A stretch of 64,000 nt of DNA from CAWJTV01 sp963845695 (GTDB taxonomy: Bacteria; Planctomycetota; Planctomycetia; Isosphaerales; Isosphaeraceae), in assembly GCA_963845695.1 (NCBI GenBank), contig CAWJTQ010000014.1, positions 69,660-133,659 of the forward strand, written 5' to 3'. The notes under the pieces are model-generated. The model was not told the origin of the DNA and searched no databases. It saw nothing but the letters and a program-made list of their open reading frames with translations. A program made the position numbers and the translations under genes. Positions 1 to 9,840 of the stretch are shown in pieces; the first letter of the stretch is position 1, and the number at the start of each line of letters is the position of its first letter.

Positions 1-1
1 C

Positions 2-431
2 GAGCCCGAGGAGTTCATCCCGAAGTTCCCCGCCCTGCTTGACACCGGGAACAACTTTGGATTCTCGGTACAGTACCGTCACCTGCGCGAGTGGGCCGGG
101 ATCGACCCCGCTCTGCTGGAGTTCGTCGGGCCCTACAAAATCAACGACCAAGTTGTCACGCGCCGGAAGGCGACGGTCTGGCTATACCCGAACATTCCCG
201 GCCGGCTGGATGTAGCCGACGACCGGCCGGCTTTCCGGCTGAGGATGGCTGGCGGGATCGCTGTCCACGTGCAGGATGCGGTCCCTCCTGGCCCGCGACT
301 GCCGCTGCTCGGGCTTCCCGCTTTTTCTCGAAAACGACCTCGATTGGTGGCTCGATCCGGAACGGCGGCACATCACCGTGCAGACGCGCAACTGGCGTAG
401 ACCACTCGTGCGTCTGCTCTGCCGCATGTGA
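2..431 (+). CDS. Retropepsin-like aspartic protease, 3' part, frameshifted
   Basis: This is the C-terminal part of a gene that begins before the window. The reading frame from base 2 contains FPALLDTGNNFGFSV, whose D-T-G triad is the catalytic motif of retropepsin-like proteases, and later RLPLLGLPAF, which resembles the leucine-glycine element near the second flap. At about base 320-330, beside a short T run and an A run, the conserved continuation (ENDLDWWLDPERRHITVQT) moves into another frame that stops at 429-431, while the original frame stops at 398-400. Short single-domain aspartic proteases of this type are common in planctomycetes and cyanobacteria; their substrates are not known. 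The frame change may be a sequencing error. The family call is moderate because the N-terminus is missing. Confidence 0.55.
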
Positions 432-566
432 CGCGTCGGCGACGAGAGTGTGCCCCGTCGCGTGGGTCGGGGTGGCCGAAAAAGTCGTACGACTCCTGAC
501 CAACCACGTCAGCGGTGTTCGTTCCGTGTGGTATAAAGATAAAGTACGCACCTGGAGAATGCCGCC

Positions 567-1358
567 ATGCCAAGAACGATGAGAAACGTTTCCCCTCGCC
601 TCGATGTCATGGAGCAGAGAGTGGTGCTGTCGACCGGAGCACCCTTCTTGTCCCTGCACGCGTTGAGTGCAGTCGTTCGGGACGTCCGGGGCATCATGAG
701 CACTCTGGCCAAGACGAATGACAGTGTCCAGGCCAGCGCCCATCTCACCAGGCTATCCTCGCGGATTCCGTCCGGACCGGAAGACCTGGCTCCGATATGG
801 CAAGACGACATCGGACTCTATCGCCCGGGTTCTCCGAGGTCGATCATCACCACGGAGAGGCAGGTCCTCGGCGACCTTTACCGTTACGTCCAGAATGGAG
901 TCAATGGGGGCGGACCACCGGTGACCGGGTCGGGCTCCACAACTGCGCCCACTCCCGGCCAAGGCACGGGCGTCACGACGACTCCCCTGCCCACGCCCAG
1001 TCCCCCGAGCCAGGGTACGGGGGGTACCACCACTCCCCTGCCCGCGTCCCGTCTCGACAGCGTGAGGATTCAGAACACGACCGGCCTGGCCCTCCAGGTG
1101 ACCGTCCATCTGGAGACGCCACATACCCCGCAGCCGTTCATCACCGAGATCATTCCGGCCCAGGGGAGTACGATCGCGCTCTTCAATTTCGGGACCGCGA
1201 CCGATGCCTTCATGACGATGGATGTGAGCCTGGCGGACGGTGGCCAAACGCCGCCCCCATTCGCCAACATCAGCCTTTCGCAGCCGATGAACGGCTATAA
1301 TGGGACACTGTTTGCGATCTCCTTATTCAGTTCCTATTTCAACGTCACGCCCCTCTGA
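567..1358 (+). CDS. Surface/secreted protein with LExRxLLS-type N-terminal motif
   Basis: This 263-residue protein has no catalytic domain I recognise. Residues 10-22 read PRLDVMEQRVVLS, a variant of the N-terminal motif (R-x-L-E-x-L-E-x-R-x-x-L-S) seen on many large planctomycete surface proteins and thought to be a sorting or anchoring signal. A helical segment follows, then a Gly/Thr/Pro-rich linker at about residues 115-165 with repeated TTPLPTPSPPSQGTG-like units. The final hundred residues (from about 165) look like a compact beta-rich domain. No classical signal peptide is visible, which is usual for this motif class. The ATG at 567 directly precedes the motif and is the natural start. 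A related motif occurs in the DUF4214 protein at 57-59 kb. The role is unknown; export is inferred. Confidence 0.7.
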   Translation: MPRTMRNVSPRLDVMEQRVVLSTGAPFLSLHALSAVVRDVRGIMSTLAKTNDSVQASAHLTRLSSRIPSGPEDLAPIWQDDIGLYRPGSPRSIITTERQVLGDLYRYVQNGVNGGGPPVTGSGSTTAPTPGQGTGVTTTPLPTPSPPSQGTGGTTTPLPASRLDSVRIQNTTGLALQVTVHLETPHTPQPFITEIIPAQGSTIALFNFGTATDAFMTMDVSLADGGQTPPPFANISLSQPMNGYNGTLFAISLFSSYFNVTPL

Positions 1359-1403
1359 CGCGATGTTCTGACCCCTTGGGGATCGAATCGCTCCGACACC
1401 GCA

Positions 1404-2414
1404 TCAATAACCGAGAGCGAGGCCGATGGGGTGGTAGCAGCTCCAGGCCACCGCCGCGCTGATGGGGATCGTCAGCACCCAGGCCCAGGCGATTCGCGCG
1501 GTCACGCCCCAGCGCACCGCCGAGACGCGCTGGCTCGACCCGACGCCCATGATCGCGCCGCTGATCACGTGCGTCGTCGAGACCGGCAGCCCGAGGTGCG
1601 AGGCGGTCAGGATCGTGATCGCCGCGCCGGTCTCCGCCGCAAACCCATGGATCGGCTTCAGGTCGATGATCTTCGTGCCCATCGTCTTGATAATCCGGAC
1701 GCCGCCCGCCATCGTCCCCGCGCCCATCGCCGTGGCGCAGACCATCATCACCCAGATCGGAACCTGGAAGTGTTCGGCCGTGTGCGACCCGCCGGAGTAG
1801 ACCGCCAGACTCATCGCAATGATTCCCATCGTCTTCTGGGCGTCGTTGCTGCCGTGCGAGAGGGCCATGAATCCGGCGGAAACCACCTGGAGACGGCGGA
1901 AGCTCCGGCTTAATCGAGACGGCCTCCGTCGGCGGCAAATCCAGAAGAGTCCCAGCATCAGCGCGAATCCGATCCCAAATCCGACCAGCGGACTGATCAC
2001 CAGGCTCTGGACCACCTTGATCAGACCAGGGACCCGGATCGCCCGCCCGCCTGCGTGAGCCATCGCGGAACCGACGAGGCCACCAACCAGCGCGTGCGAG
2101 GAGGACGACGGAATCCCGAAGTACCAGGTGACCAGGTTCCAGAACGTCGCACCCAGCAGGGCGGAGAAGACCACTACCTGCGTGACCGCCGACGGCTCGA
2201 TCAGCCCGGTGCCGATGGTTGCGGCGACGGCCGTGCCCGTGAGTGCCCCAGCGAAGTTGAGCAACGCAGCCAGGAGGATGGCCGTCCGCAACGGCAGCAC
2301 GCCGGTGCTCACGACCGTCGCCACGGCATTGGCCGCGTCGTGAAACCCGTTGATGTAATCAAACGCCAGCGCGGCCACGAGGACCAGGGCGAGGATCAGC
2401 AAGGCCGTGCTCAT
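1404..2414 (-). CDS. pit: PiT-family inorganic phosphate transporter
   Basis: This is a 336-residue integral membrane protein of the PiT family, low-affinity phosphate permeases driven by H+ or Na+. The two family signatures are visible: DYINGFHDAANA at residues 19-30, and HGSNDAQKTMGI at about 187-198 in the second half, with VSTTHVISGAIMG further on. FGIPSSSSHALVGG near residues 99-112 is also typical. About nine hydrophobic segments are separated by a basic cytoplasmic loop around residues 160-176. The length suits the short bacterial PiT form. The gene lies 9 bp downstream of a DUF47 gene, the usual partner of PiT transporters, so the two form an operon. The symbol is generic; substrate specificity beyond phosphate is not visible. 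Confidence 0.93.
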   Translation of the reverse strand: MSTALLILALVLVAALAFDYINGFHDAANAVATVVSTGVLPLRTAILLAALLNFAGALTGTAVAATIGTGLIEPSAVTQVVVFSALLGATFWNLVTWYFGIPSSSSHALVGGLVGSAMAHAGGRAIRVPGLIKVVQSLVISPLVGFGIGFALMLGLFWICRRRRPSRLSRSFRRLQVVSAGFMALSHGSNDAQKTMGIIAMSLAVYSGGSHTAEHFQVPIWVMMVCATAMGAGTMAGGVRIIKTMGTKIIDLKPIHGFAAETGAAITILTASHLGLPVSTTHVISGAIMGVGSSQRVSAVRWGVTARIAWAWVLTIPISAAVAWSCYHPIGLALGY

Positions 2415-2423
2415 CAGCGGCCC

Positions 2424-3068
2424 TCACGCGTTCTTGATCACGATGGTCCGGAGGGCACCGCCCACGTCGTCGCACGTGTCGAGCGTGTCCTCCAGGCCCT
2501 CCAGGAACTCTTTGTGCTTGATCAGCCGGATGGCGTCGGTTTCGGTCCGGAACATCGCGGCGAGCTGCGTGCGATAGATCCGGTCCCCCTCGCTCTCCAG
2601 CCGCTCCAGGTGCTCGCACTGGTTGCGGATCCGGCCAAGGTGCCTCATGTTCCGAAGGTCGGCGACCGCGGTCTGGACGGCCCCACACGCCTCGTTGATC
2701 AGTCGCGACAGATCGCAACTGCCCGGTGGCAGGTCCTCCATATTGTGGACGACGATCTGCAAGGCCGTGGCGAAGACGTCATCGACGATCCGTTCCAGAC
2801 ACGAGGCGAGCTCGTAGATGTCCGAACGATCCAGCGGAGTCACGAACGTCCGGTTCAGGGCCTCGTAGACCTCAGCGATCACACGGTCGGCCCGGTGCTC
2901 GACCTCGCGCATTCGCTCGACCAGGGCTTCACGATCCTCGGAGGGGGCTCCGCAGCATTCCGCGAGCAGGCTGCCGATCTCCTGCGCCAGTCCGGCACCT
3001 TTCTCGAGCAGGTCGAAGAAGTGTTCTTCTCTCGGCAGCAGCCACTTGACGACCCGATCAATCCACAT
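2424..3068 (-). CDS. DUF47 family protein (PhoU-like PiT accessory)
   Basis: This is a 214-residue, almost entirely helical, acidic cytoplasmic protein. The sequence pattern (FFDLLEKGAGLAQEIG near the start, repeated helices rich in Glu/Arg/Leu, and HKEFLEGLEDTLDTCDDV near the end) is that of DUF47 proteins, which fold like PhoU and are almost always paired with PiT phosphate transporters. They are thought to regulate transport activity, perhaps through metal binding by the conserved E/D clusters. Here the gene is directly upstream of and co-directional with the PiT gene, 9 bp apart, which supports a two-gene phosphate uptake operon. Family length is usually 205-220 residues, so it is complete. 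Confidence 0.88.
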   Translation of the reverse strand: MWIDRVVKWLLPREEHFFDLLEKGAGLAQEIGSLLAECCGAPSEDREALVERMREVEHRADRVIAEVYEALNRTFVTPLDRSDIYELASCLERIVDDVFATALQIVVHNMEDLPPGSCDLSRLINEACGAVQTAVADLRNMRHLGRIRNQCEHLERLESEGDRIYRTQLAAMFRTETDAIRLIKHKEFLEGLEDTLDTCDDVGGALRTIVIKNA

Positions 3069-3145
3069 GCAGGGGGCTTCCCGTCGGTTCAGATGGTCAG
3101 AACCACAATCTTCCCGCAGACTTCTCCCGAGGCGAGGGCCGAGAT

Positions 3146-4432
3146 TCAGTGATCCGGCGCCGGCGACTTGCCGACGAACTCGAGCGACTTCTCGATCAGG
3201 ATCTCGCCGGTCATCTCGCCCAGCGACGTGCGGGAGACATAGTCATACCGCGGAAAGCTCTTGAAGTTGACCTTGGTCAAGATGTAGCCGAATGCATCGT
3301 TCGTCAGGCCGAACAAGAGATTGTGCTTCCCGTGCATCTTTCTCTTGAGATAGAAACCGATGTTCGGCAGGGCCTCGCCAGGGATCGTCAGGATCTGGGC
3401 GTCACCGAGGTTGATGAGGTTGATGTGCGCAGTAATCGAGTGGTCCTCGTTGTGCGGATACTTCAGCGGCGAGTGAAGGACCACGGCCCACATCGCGTCC
3501 GAATCGACCGGGAACCGCACGGAAATCGCGTCGCAGAACAGGGTCGGGTCCTTCTGCTCCGGCGCGTCCTTGACAAGCCGCAGAGCCTCGTCGGCCATGA
3601 GATGCCCGATGCGCAGGCACTCGTCCCAGGTTCGGGAATCGTTCCAGTAGCCGCGATGAGGATCCTTCGGCTGATCGAGGTTGCGGTTGTCGGCCGTGAC
3701 CATGCCGCCCTGGGCGCTGTTCATGAATAGGGCCGTGCCTCCCACCCGTGACTCGATCGATTCACAGAGTGGCCCGACCAGGTCCGGGCTGAGGATGCCA
3801 ACGTCGTTCCCCAGAACCTCGGGATGGACGGCGTAGTTAACGAGCGTGGCAACCGTCTTGCCTTGGGGGCTGACCGCCTGGATCACGCTCATCCTCCGAT
3901 CGTACAGGTCCGGCGCGTAGTAGTTATAGGCGATCTTTCCCTTCGCCTCGCCCGTGGCGATCTGGATCCAGGCCGGCTGGAGGTGATCGAGGGCCTCGTT
4001 GATCGCCTCCGCGGCCTTGTTGCAGACGAAGTCCATGTAGTCGAGATCGCCGGTGTGCCCGCCTCTGCCGTCGGGGAACGCGTAGCAGTCCGGTGCGCTG
4101 TGGGTATGAGTGGAACCGATGATGATGTTCCGCGCGGGGATGCGACTAACCTTCGACCGCACGCGATCTCCGAGCACCGACGGGAACCCGAGCGAGTCGA
4201 GGGCCACCACGGCCACGGTCGTGTCTCCCTTGTGCAGCACGAACGCCCGCGCCGTTAGCTCCCCGCGCTTCTCGCGCGACGGCTTGGGAATGCCCATTCC
4301 GCCCGAGACGGGCAGGTATTTCTCCGGCGTGATGACTCGCACAGCGGCACCGGCCAGAATCTCGGCGCGCGCCGCGGAAACTTGCGAAACCGCGCCCACG
4401 CAGGCGCACACGACAAGCCATCGTCGAATCAT
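3146..4432 (-). CDS. Neutral/alkaline ceramidase-like exported hydrolase
   Basis: The preferred start is the ATG at 4432, which gives a protein of about 428 residues beginning MIRRWLVVCACVGAVSQVSA, a clear Sec signal peptide ending near ARA; a start 57 bases upstream would bury this signal. The mature part has the neutral ceramidase N-terminal-domain pattern: VRVITPEKYLPVSGGMG near the start, IIGSTHTHSAPDCY with candidate zinc-ligand histidines, and NYAVHPEVLGNDVGILSPDL. Planctomycetes carry many such short secreted proteins lacking the C-terminal ceramidase domain, and their true substrate is uncertain; lipid amide cleavage is inferred only from family. It stands alone, with a dispersed repeat immediately upstream. 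Confidence 0.82.
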   Translation of the reverse strand: MIRRWLVVCACVGAVSQVSAARAEILAGAAVRVITPEKYLPVSGGMGIPKPSREKRGELTARAFVLHKGDTTVAVVALDSLGFPSVLGDRVRSKVSRIPARNIIIGSTHTHSAPDCYAFPDGRGGHTGDLDYMDFVCNKAAEAINEALDHLQPAWIQIATGEAKGKIAYNYYAPDLYDRRMSVIQAVSPQGKTVATLVNYAVHPEVLGNDVGILSPDLVGPLCESIESRVGGTALFMNSAQGGMVTADNRNLDQPKDPHRGYWNDSRTWDECLRIGHLMADEALRLVKDAPEQKDPTLFCDAISVRFPVDSDAMWAVVLHSPLKYPHNEDHSITAHINLINLGDAQILTIPGEALPNIGFYLKRKMHGKHNLLFGLTNDAFGYILTKVNFKSFPRYDYVSRTSLGEMTGEILIEKSLEFVGKSPAPDH

Positions 4433-4522
4433 GGTGGTGTCTCCGGGAGAGGAGTCGGACCCGTGCGTACGGTCGCCGGGACGTCTCATCAGACCTTACC
4501 AGGAATACCGCAGATTGCGGAT

Positions 4523-4668
4523 AGTGTTGCAAAGATACCGGGCGATCTCGTTGCCGCGCTCCGGCGTGGGAACGGCTTTTCCGCTCGCTCCTGCGGCCCG
4601 AGCGCCGGGAGACGCGGAGCCTCGGGAGGGGACGCTCCCATGCGGGAGCGTGTGAGCGAGGATCTCGT
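4523..4668 (+). repeat. Dispersed intergenic repeat, copy A (about 146 bp)
   Basis: This non-coding stretch is closely matched, in inverse orientation, by 30265-30410. Both copies share AGTGTTGCAAAGATACC at one end, a central TCCGGCGTGGGAACGGCTTT, then CGGCCCGAGCGCCGGGAGAC, and GAGCGAGGATCTCGT at the other end, with scattered mismatches. Short internal inverted repeats such as GACGCTCCCATGCGGGAGCG can form hairpins. It lies between the ceramidase-like and DUF1501 genes. Short overlapping frames through it are artefacts. It resembles a non-autonomous element or REP-like family; no transposase is attached. Confidence 0.8.
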
Positions 4669-4731
4669 CGTTACGTCGCGATGAGATCCCGCTCGCACCC
4701 GGTTCCTTTGCGACAGTCTCGGATTGCGCGC

Positions 4732-6210
4732 TCAAGCCAGGATCTCCCGGATCGGCCGGCCATGTTCGACATCAAGTCGCTTCCGGCCGGGAATCTCCAT
4801 CCGTCGGGAGTCGAGGCCGAGGAGCTGGAGGATCGTGGCGTGAATGTCAGTGACGTAATGACGATTCTCGACGGCATGGAACCCGAGCTCGTCGGTGGCG
4901 CCGTGGACGATGCCGCCCTGAATTCCGCCACCCGCCAGCCATACGGAAAAGCCGTAGTTATGATGGTCGCGACCATCGGCGCCCTGCCCGCAAGGCGTCC
5001 GGCCGAACTCGGTCGCCCAGACGACGATCGTGTCGTCGAGCAGCCCGCACCGTTTGAGATCGATCAACAAACCGGCGATCGGTCGGTCAACCTGCGCACA
5101 CAGCGTGGAATGATTGGCGCGGAGCCCGGAGTGGGCGTCCCAGGCACCGGCGGCCCCGTCGCCATGGAAGACCTGGATGAAGCGGACCCCGCGCTCGGCC
5201 AGCCGCCGTGCCGCCAGGAGCTGCTGCCCGAACGGACGTGTGACATCGTGGTCCAGGCCATAAAGCGTCTGCGTCGATCGGTCCTCCTCGCCCAGTCGCA
5301 AGACCTCGGGAACGGCCGTTTGCATTCGAAAGGCCAACTCGTAAGACTGGATCCGGGCGCGCAGCCGGGCGTCGTCGGGATACTCCACCGCCGCCATGCG
5401 GTTTAGCCGGCTGAGGATTCCGGCCTTGATGGCCGATTCCGAACCCCCGATCGGCACGCCCGGGCGGGCAAACGGCAGGGGATGGTCCGGATCCACCTCA
5501 AGATGAACTCCTGCGTGCTCGGGACCCAGGTAGTTGGCGTCAACGCCTCCCATGCACTGCGACTCGAGTGCCGGCCCCATGGCGATGAATTGCGGCAGGT
5601 CGTCACTCAGGGCACCGAGCCCGTAGTGAATCCAGGCTCCGAGGGTCGGATAGCAGCCATCGAGCAGGTGCCTGCCAGTGAGGAACTCCATCTGGGCACC
5701 GTGGTTGTTGTCGGTCGTGAACATCGACCGGATCACGGCGATGTCGTCGACGCAACCGCGCAAATGCGGCCACCAGTCGCTGACGTCGATCCCGCTCTGC
5801 CCCGCTTTCTTGAATCCGATCTGGGTCGGATAGATCCGGGCCTTCCGCTTGTCGATGATGTTGTTGGCGACCTGCTCCCGGACGTTCTTGAGGTACGGCG
5901 AGTCGAAGACCGTCAACTGGAAGGGGGTCTCGCTGATCGTCTTGCCCACATGGCGGTCGAGTGCGGGCTTGGGGTCAAAACTTTCGAGGTGGCTGACACC
6001 CCCGCGCATCATCAGCCAGATGACCCGTTTGGCTCGCGGCGATTGAGGGGGCCGGCGGTCGGGTGCGGTCCGGTCAGGCACCTCGCCGGCCAGCGCGATC
6101 CCGTCGCGGTGGAGTATCGCGCCCAACGCCAGGCCGACGAATCCCATGCCGAGGTCGGCGAGGAACGCCCGGCGCGGCTGGCCCGATCGGCTCGTGGAGT
6201 GTACCGACAT
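4732..6210 (-). CDS. DUF1501 domain-containing Tat-exported protein
   Basis: This 492-residue protein belongs to DUF1501, a family of the alkaline phosphatase/sulfatase superfamily greatly expanded in planctomycetes. It begins with a twin-arginine type leader (QPRRAFLADLGMGFVGLALG) and then the family hallmark VIWLMMRGGVSHLESFDPKP near residues 64-83. RGVRFIQVFHGDGAAGAWDAH and IVVWATEFGRTPCGQGADGRDHHNYGFSVWLAGGG carry the metal-site-like residues of this fold. The gene starts only 15 bp after the PSD1 cytochrome gene ends, the standard planctomycete pairing, so co-transcription is likely. Function is not biochemically established; the pair is usually proposed to act on complex sulfated or phosphorylated substrates outside the cytoplasm. 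Confidence 0.92.
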   Translation of the reverse strand: MSVHSTSRSGQPRRAFLADLGMGFVGLALGAILHRDGIALAGEVPDRTAPDRRPPQSPRAKRVIWLMMRGGVSHLESFDPKPALDRHVGKTISETPFQLTVFDSPYLKNVREQVANNIIDKRKARIYPTQIGFKKAGQSGIDVSDWWPHLRGCVDDIAVIRSMFTTDNNHGAQMEFLTGRHLLDGCYPTLGAWIHYGLGALSDDLPQFIAMGPALESQCMGGVDANYLGPEHAGVHLEVDPDHPLPFARPGVPIGGSESAIKAGILSRLNRMAAVEYPDDARLRARIQSYELAFRMQTAVPEVLRLGEEDRSTQTLYGLDHDVTRPFGQQLLAARRLAERGVRFIQVFHGDGAAGAWDAHSGLRANHSTLCAQVDRPIAGLLIDLKRCGLLDDTIVVWATEFGRTPCGQGADGRDHHNYGFSVWLAGGGIQGGIVHGATDELGFHAVENRHYVTDIHATILQLLGLDSRRMEIPGRKRLDVEHGRPIREILA

Positions 6211-6225
6211 TGCCGTGGCTCCTGC

Positions 6226-9089
6226 TCATCGGATCGTGACGAAGTCGTTGTGATTCAGAAGCACATGCACGAGAGCCGCCCGGGCACGGGCTTCCGGTGT
6301 TCGTGCAGGCTGTGCGGATTCTGCCTCAAACGAATGGGCCAGTCGCGCCAGGCCCGACTCACATTCGGACTGCTCGCCCTGGGTCGGTGCCCGACTCAGG
6401 ATGCGCTCAAACGCGGAGACCACGAACGCCGTGCGGGTCGAAGGGGACGGATCCACACCAACCTCGCGGTCGATCGACTCGGCAATCTGGCCGGCGCGGG
6501 TGAGGACCATTCCGCTATTGGTCATGCCCAGCGCCTGCTGCGGCACGATCGTCTCGTAGCGTCGGTAGCAATCCTCGACATTGGGGGCGTCGAACAGGGT
6601 CAGGAGCGGGATGCGCTCGTCGCGTGCGACGCGGTAGTAAATCGTTCGGCGAGTGCCGGACTCGGCGGACTGGATCGCCAGGTCCGGTCCGCCCATCGTC
6701 GAGTCGATCTGGCTGGCCAGGAGCAGGATCGAGTCGCGGATGACCTCGCCCTCCATGCGACGCGGATTCATCCGCCAGACGTAATGGTTGTCGGCGTCGA
6801 TCCGCAGGTTCGGGTCGTCCAGACCTTTGGCCGACGATTGCATCCGATAGGCCCTCGATGTGACGATCAGCCGGTGCAGATGCTTCAGGCTCCAGCCGGA
6901 TTCCATGAGTTCGACGGCGAGCCAGTCGAGCAGATCGTGCAGCTCGGGGCGTGGCGCGCGGAGTCCGAAGTCGGACATCGAGGCCACCAGGGGTTCGCCA
7001 AAGTGACGCGCCCAGACGTGGTTGACCGCCACGCGGGCTGCCAGGGGATTGCGGCGATCGACGATCCAGCGGGCCAGGGCGAGCCGCCGGCCGGTACTGA
7101 CCTTCGCATACGGGGCGTTGTTTGGCACCTCGCGATAGGTCGTCTTGGCCCGGGGGAATTCGAGTGCACGCGGCGTGTAGGCGGTATCCAGCGGCTTCTT
7201 GACCTCGGCCTGCGCCCGACCGAGCTGTTTCTCCGCAACGGTCAGACGGCCTCTCGCCTCGACCACCGCCGCGGCGGCCTTGGCCTGGGCGTCCCTGGAC
7301 GCGGCCTGGTCCCGACTCGTACCGTCGAGAAGCAAGGCGTCGAGGGTGCGCCGGGCGCGGTCGGTGCGCGCCGCGCCTCGAGAACGTTTTGGTTGGCGAC
7401 GGCGATCCCCAGCGCGCGTTGCGCGAGGGCAGCCGCTCGTGCGGCTTCAGGCCCGGTGTCCTTGGCGCCCTCGTCCTCGATCCGCTCGGCGGTCAGGACC
7501 GCTCGAAGCGCCGAGCGTTTGGCCTCAGCCACGATCAGAGCGGCCTGTGCGACGTCCCAGTCCTCGTGGGCATCACCTGCGGACCGACGAGCGCGAGCCA
7601 GGCGCTCGACCGCAACGATGGCTGCTGTGCGCGCCTCCGCGAGTCGATCGGGCTTGCCGGCCGAGGCCATCAAGTTCATCGCCGCTCTGGCGTCGTCGTC
7701 CTGGGCGGACGCCAGAGTCTTGGCCGCCTGGTCGGAGCGGCGTTTTGTCTCTTCGGCGGTCTTCCTTGCGACGGCGACCCGCCGATCCACTTCGACCAAT
7801 TCCTCGTCAATGATGAAGGGCCGCTTGTCAGGGCAGAATGCGTACAACGGCAAAGAGATCGGCGTGATTTGGACCTCACCGCCCAGGACCGCGGGAGTTG
7901 CCGGCCGGAGCGGGCGGGACTTGTCCGGCCGCGCTTCCTCGCCGCGAAGGAACAGGTAGGTCGGTCGATCCAGGAACTCATCGAAGACGCGCGGCAGGCC
8001 GGCCTTGGTCCGGTCGGGTTGGCGGGGGACACGGTCGATCCGGATCTGGTAGGGCTCGAAGAATGCCCGGAACCGGTAATAATCGGACTGGGAGATCGGG
8101 TCGTACTTGTGATCGTGGCACCGGGCACACTGGATCGTCAGACCCAGGAAGGCGCGGGCCGTGTGCTCGACGGTGTTCGCCAGCCAGGCGTTACGGTTGA
8201 AGATGTCCCAGTTGCGAACCAGGAAGCCGGTGGCGCGGATCGTCTTCGGATCGTCCGGCGCGAGCTCGTCGCCCGCGAGCATCTCCAGAACCATTTGGTC
8301 ATAGCCCTTGTCGGCGTTGAGCGACGCGACGATCCAGTCGCGCCAGTGCCAGAGATGGGGATGGCTGTATCGGGCCTCCTGGCCCAATCCGTACCAGTCG
8401 CTATACCGCCAGACGTCCATCCAGTGCCGCGCCCAGCGCTCGCCATATCGGGGGCTGGCCAGGAGCCGGTCGACAACTCGTTCTCCGGCGTCCGGGGAAG
8501 GGTCATCGCGGAAAGCCTGGAGCTCGGCGCGGGTTGGCGGCAGGCCGATGAGGTCCAGCGTGACCCGGCGGAGCCAGAGGTCTCGGCCGATCGGCGGGGC
8601 TGGCTCGAGCCCGCGGGCGCGATGGGCCTCGGCGAGGGTCGCGTCAACCGGATTGCGTACGGAGGACGAGTTCCCCGCGCCAGAAATGGTTGGACGCGTA
8701 GGTGGCTGGTAGGCCCAGTGTCGGCGCGGGTCCGTGGGAATCGGCTCGGCGGGTGCATGCGCTCCCTGATCGATCCAGGCCCGCAACACAGCCACTTCTT
8801 CCGGACTCAGCCGAGTTCCCTCGCTCTCGGGCGGCATCCGCTCCGAGCTCGCGTCGGCCGTCACCCGCTCGATGATCAGACTTTCACTGCTCTGTCCCGG
8901 TTCGAACGCCGGTCCGCTGTCGCCCCCACGTCGGATCAGTTCGGCCGTGTCCAGCCGAAGGCCCGCCTTCTGCCGGATCGCTCCGTGACAACTGGTGCAA
9001 CGCGCGGCTAGGATCGGCTTGACGTCGCGGACGTAGTCGATCGCCGGGCTCGACCCCGCGAGGACAGCCAGCAGGATGGATGAGATCAT
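6226..9089 (-). CDS. PSD1 and planctomycete cytochrome C domain protein, one frameshift
   Basis: One locus of about 950 residues is split by a frame change near base 7360, in the GC-rich run reverse-complementing GCGCGGCGCGC. The upstream part begins with a short signal sequence and a PSCyt1-type haem motif (ARCTSCHGAIRQKAG), continues into DUF1549 (LWLRRVTLDLIGLPPTRAELQ, RYGERWARHWMDVWRYSDW) and a second CxxCH (CARCHDHKYDPISQ), then a long helical coiled-coil insert. The conserved sequence resumes in the other frame (ARTDRARRTLDALL) and leads into DUF1553 (ARWIVDRRNPLAARVAVNHVWARHFG) to the stop at 6226. It forms an operon with the DUF1501 gene. Membrane-associated or periplasmic electron transfer is inferred from haem motifs. 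The shift is probably an assembly error. Confidence 0.88.
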
Positions 9090-9570
9090 AGACTCGCCTC
9101 GTGCCGCCCATCGCTCCGTGATCCGGCGCGATTATCCAGGGGGGCCAAAGTGAATGTCAAGCAAGAATTAAACAATGCGACAACTCGTCCCAGATCACAC
9201 CGCGAACGCGCATCGCTCGCCCGTCGCCCGATCGAGATGGGACCGACTCTGTAGCGTCGGTCCCCAGGTCGGTGGGGGACCTGAGAGGCACTCGACGGGC
9301 GTCGTAAACCAAGTCCCGAACGGTCCAACTTGAGGCGCCAGAACCCGCCGCATCTGCCCCTTCCGTCCGTGCTTCGTCGAGCAACTCACGTAGCTTTACA
9401 AGACTTTGTCGAAAATCTCGCGTCGGATCGACCGTTCCAGCCGAAATGAAGTAAGACGCGCCGAGAGGCACTCGGTGCGGACAGGCCCTCACACGCGTCG
9501 GGTGCAGGCTCCTCGAAGGTTTCGAACCGGCCCCCTCGCGTATCAGGGCACTTCACGATCCCCGGCGTCG
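9090..9570. other. Non-coding upstream region of the PSD1 gene
   Basis: About 480 bases between the divergent PSD1 gene and a small plus-strand gene. The section nearest the PSD1 start is relatively AT-rich and probably holds its promoter. Open frames here are short, arginine-rich and without recognisable domains, so I treat them as chance frames. I see no RNA gene or strong hairpin. Confidence 0.4.
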
Positions 9571-9840
9571 ATGGGAATGTCCATGTCCAAGAACCGTGGC
9601 CTGCGATCAATTGGGTTCTGCGCATTCCTTGGCGCATTGATGATCCAGGGGATGACGCCGGATACCGAGAGCCTCGTCGCGCCGTGGCTCCTGCGTTCGG
9701 GGTTCCTCTACGTCGCGGGGGACGACTACGATGCTTGTCGCGATCGGACCACCGATGAGGATCGGCCGGGACCCTCAAAGGACGCTGAGAACGACGGGGC
9801 CCCGGATGAGGTCTGTGATCCCACCGAGCCCGGCGCCTGA
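9571..9840 (+). CDS. Small secreted hypothetical protein
   Basis: This is a short frame of up to 89 residues (ATG at 9571; ATGs at 9577 and 9583 are alternatives). The first part, MSKNRGLRSIGFCAFLGALM, looks like a signal peptide: a basic head followed by a hydrophobic core. The mature part is short, strongly acidic near the end (DDYDACRDRTTDEDRPGPSK) and holds cysteines. I recall similar small exported proteins with an 'xxTPDxxSLAS' segment after the signal in planctomycetes, matching TPDTESLVAPWLLR here, but no function is known. No strong ribosome binding site is visible. The call rests on signal-peptide shape and composition, so confidence is modest. Confidence 0.45.
   Translation: MGMSMSKNRGLRSIGFCAFLGALMIQGMTPDTESLVAPWLLRSGFLYVAGDDYDACRDRTTDEDRPGPSKDAENDGAPDEVCDPTEPGA

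Noticed and set aside
5482..7959. Plus-strand open frame of 825 codons
   Set aside because: It is the antisense shadow of the DUF1501 and PSD1 genes, a normal effect of GC3-rich DNA.
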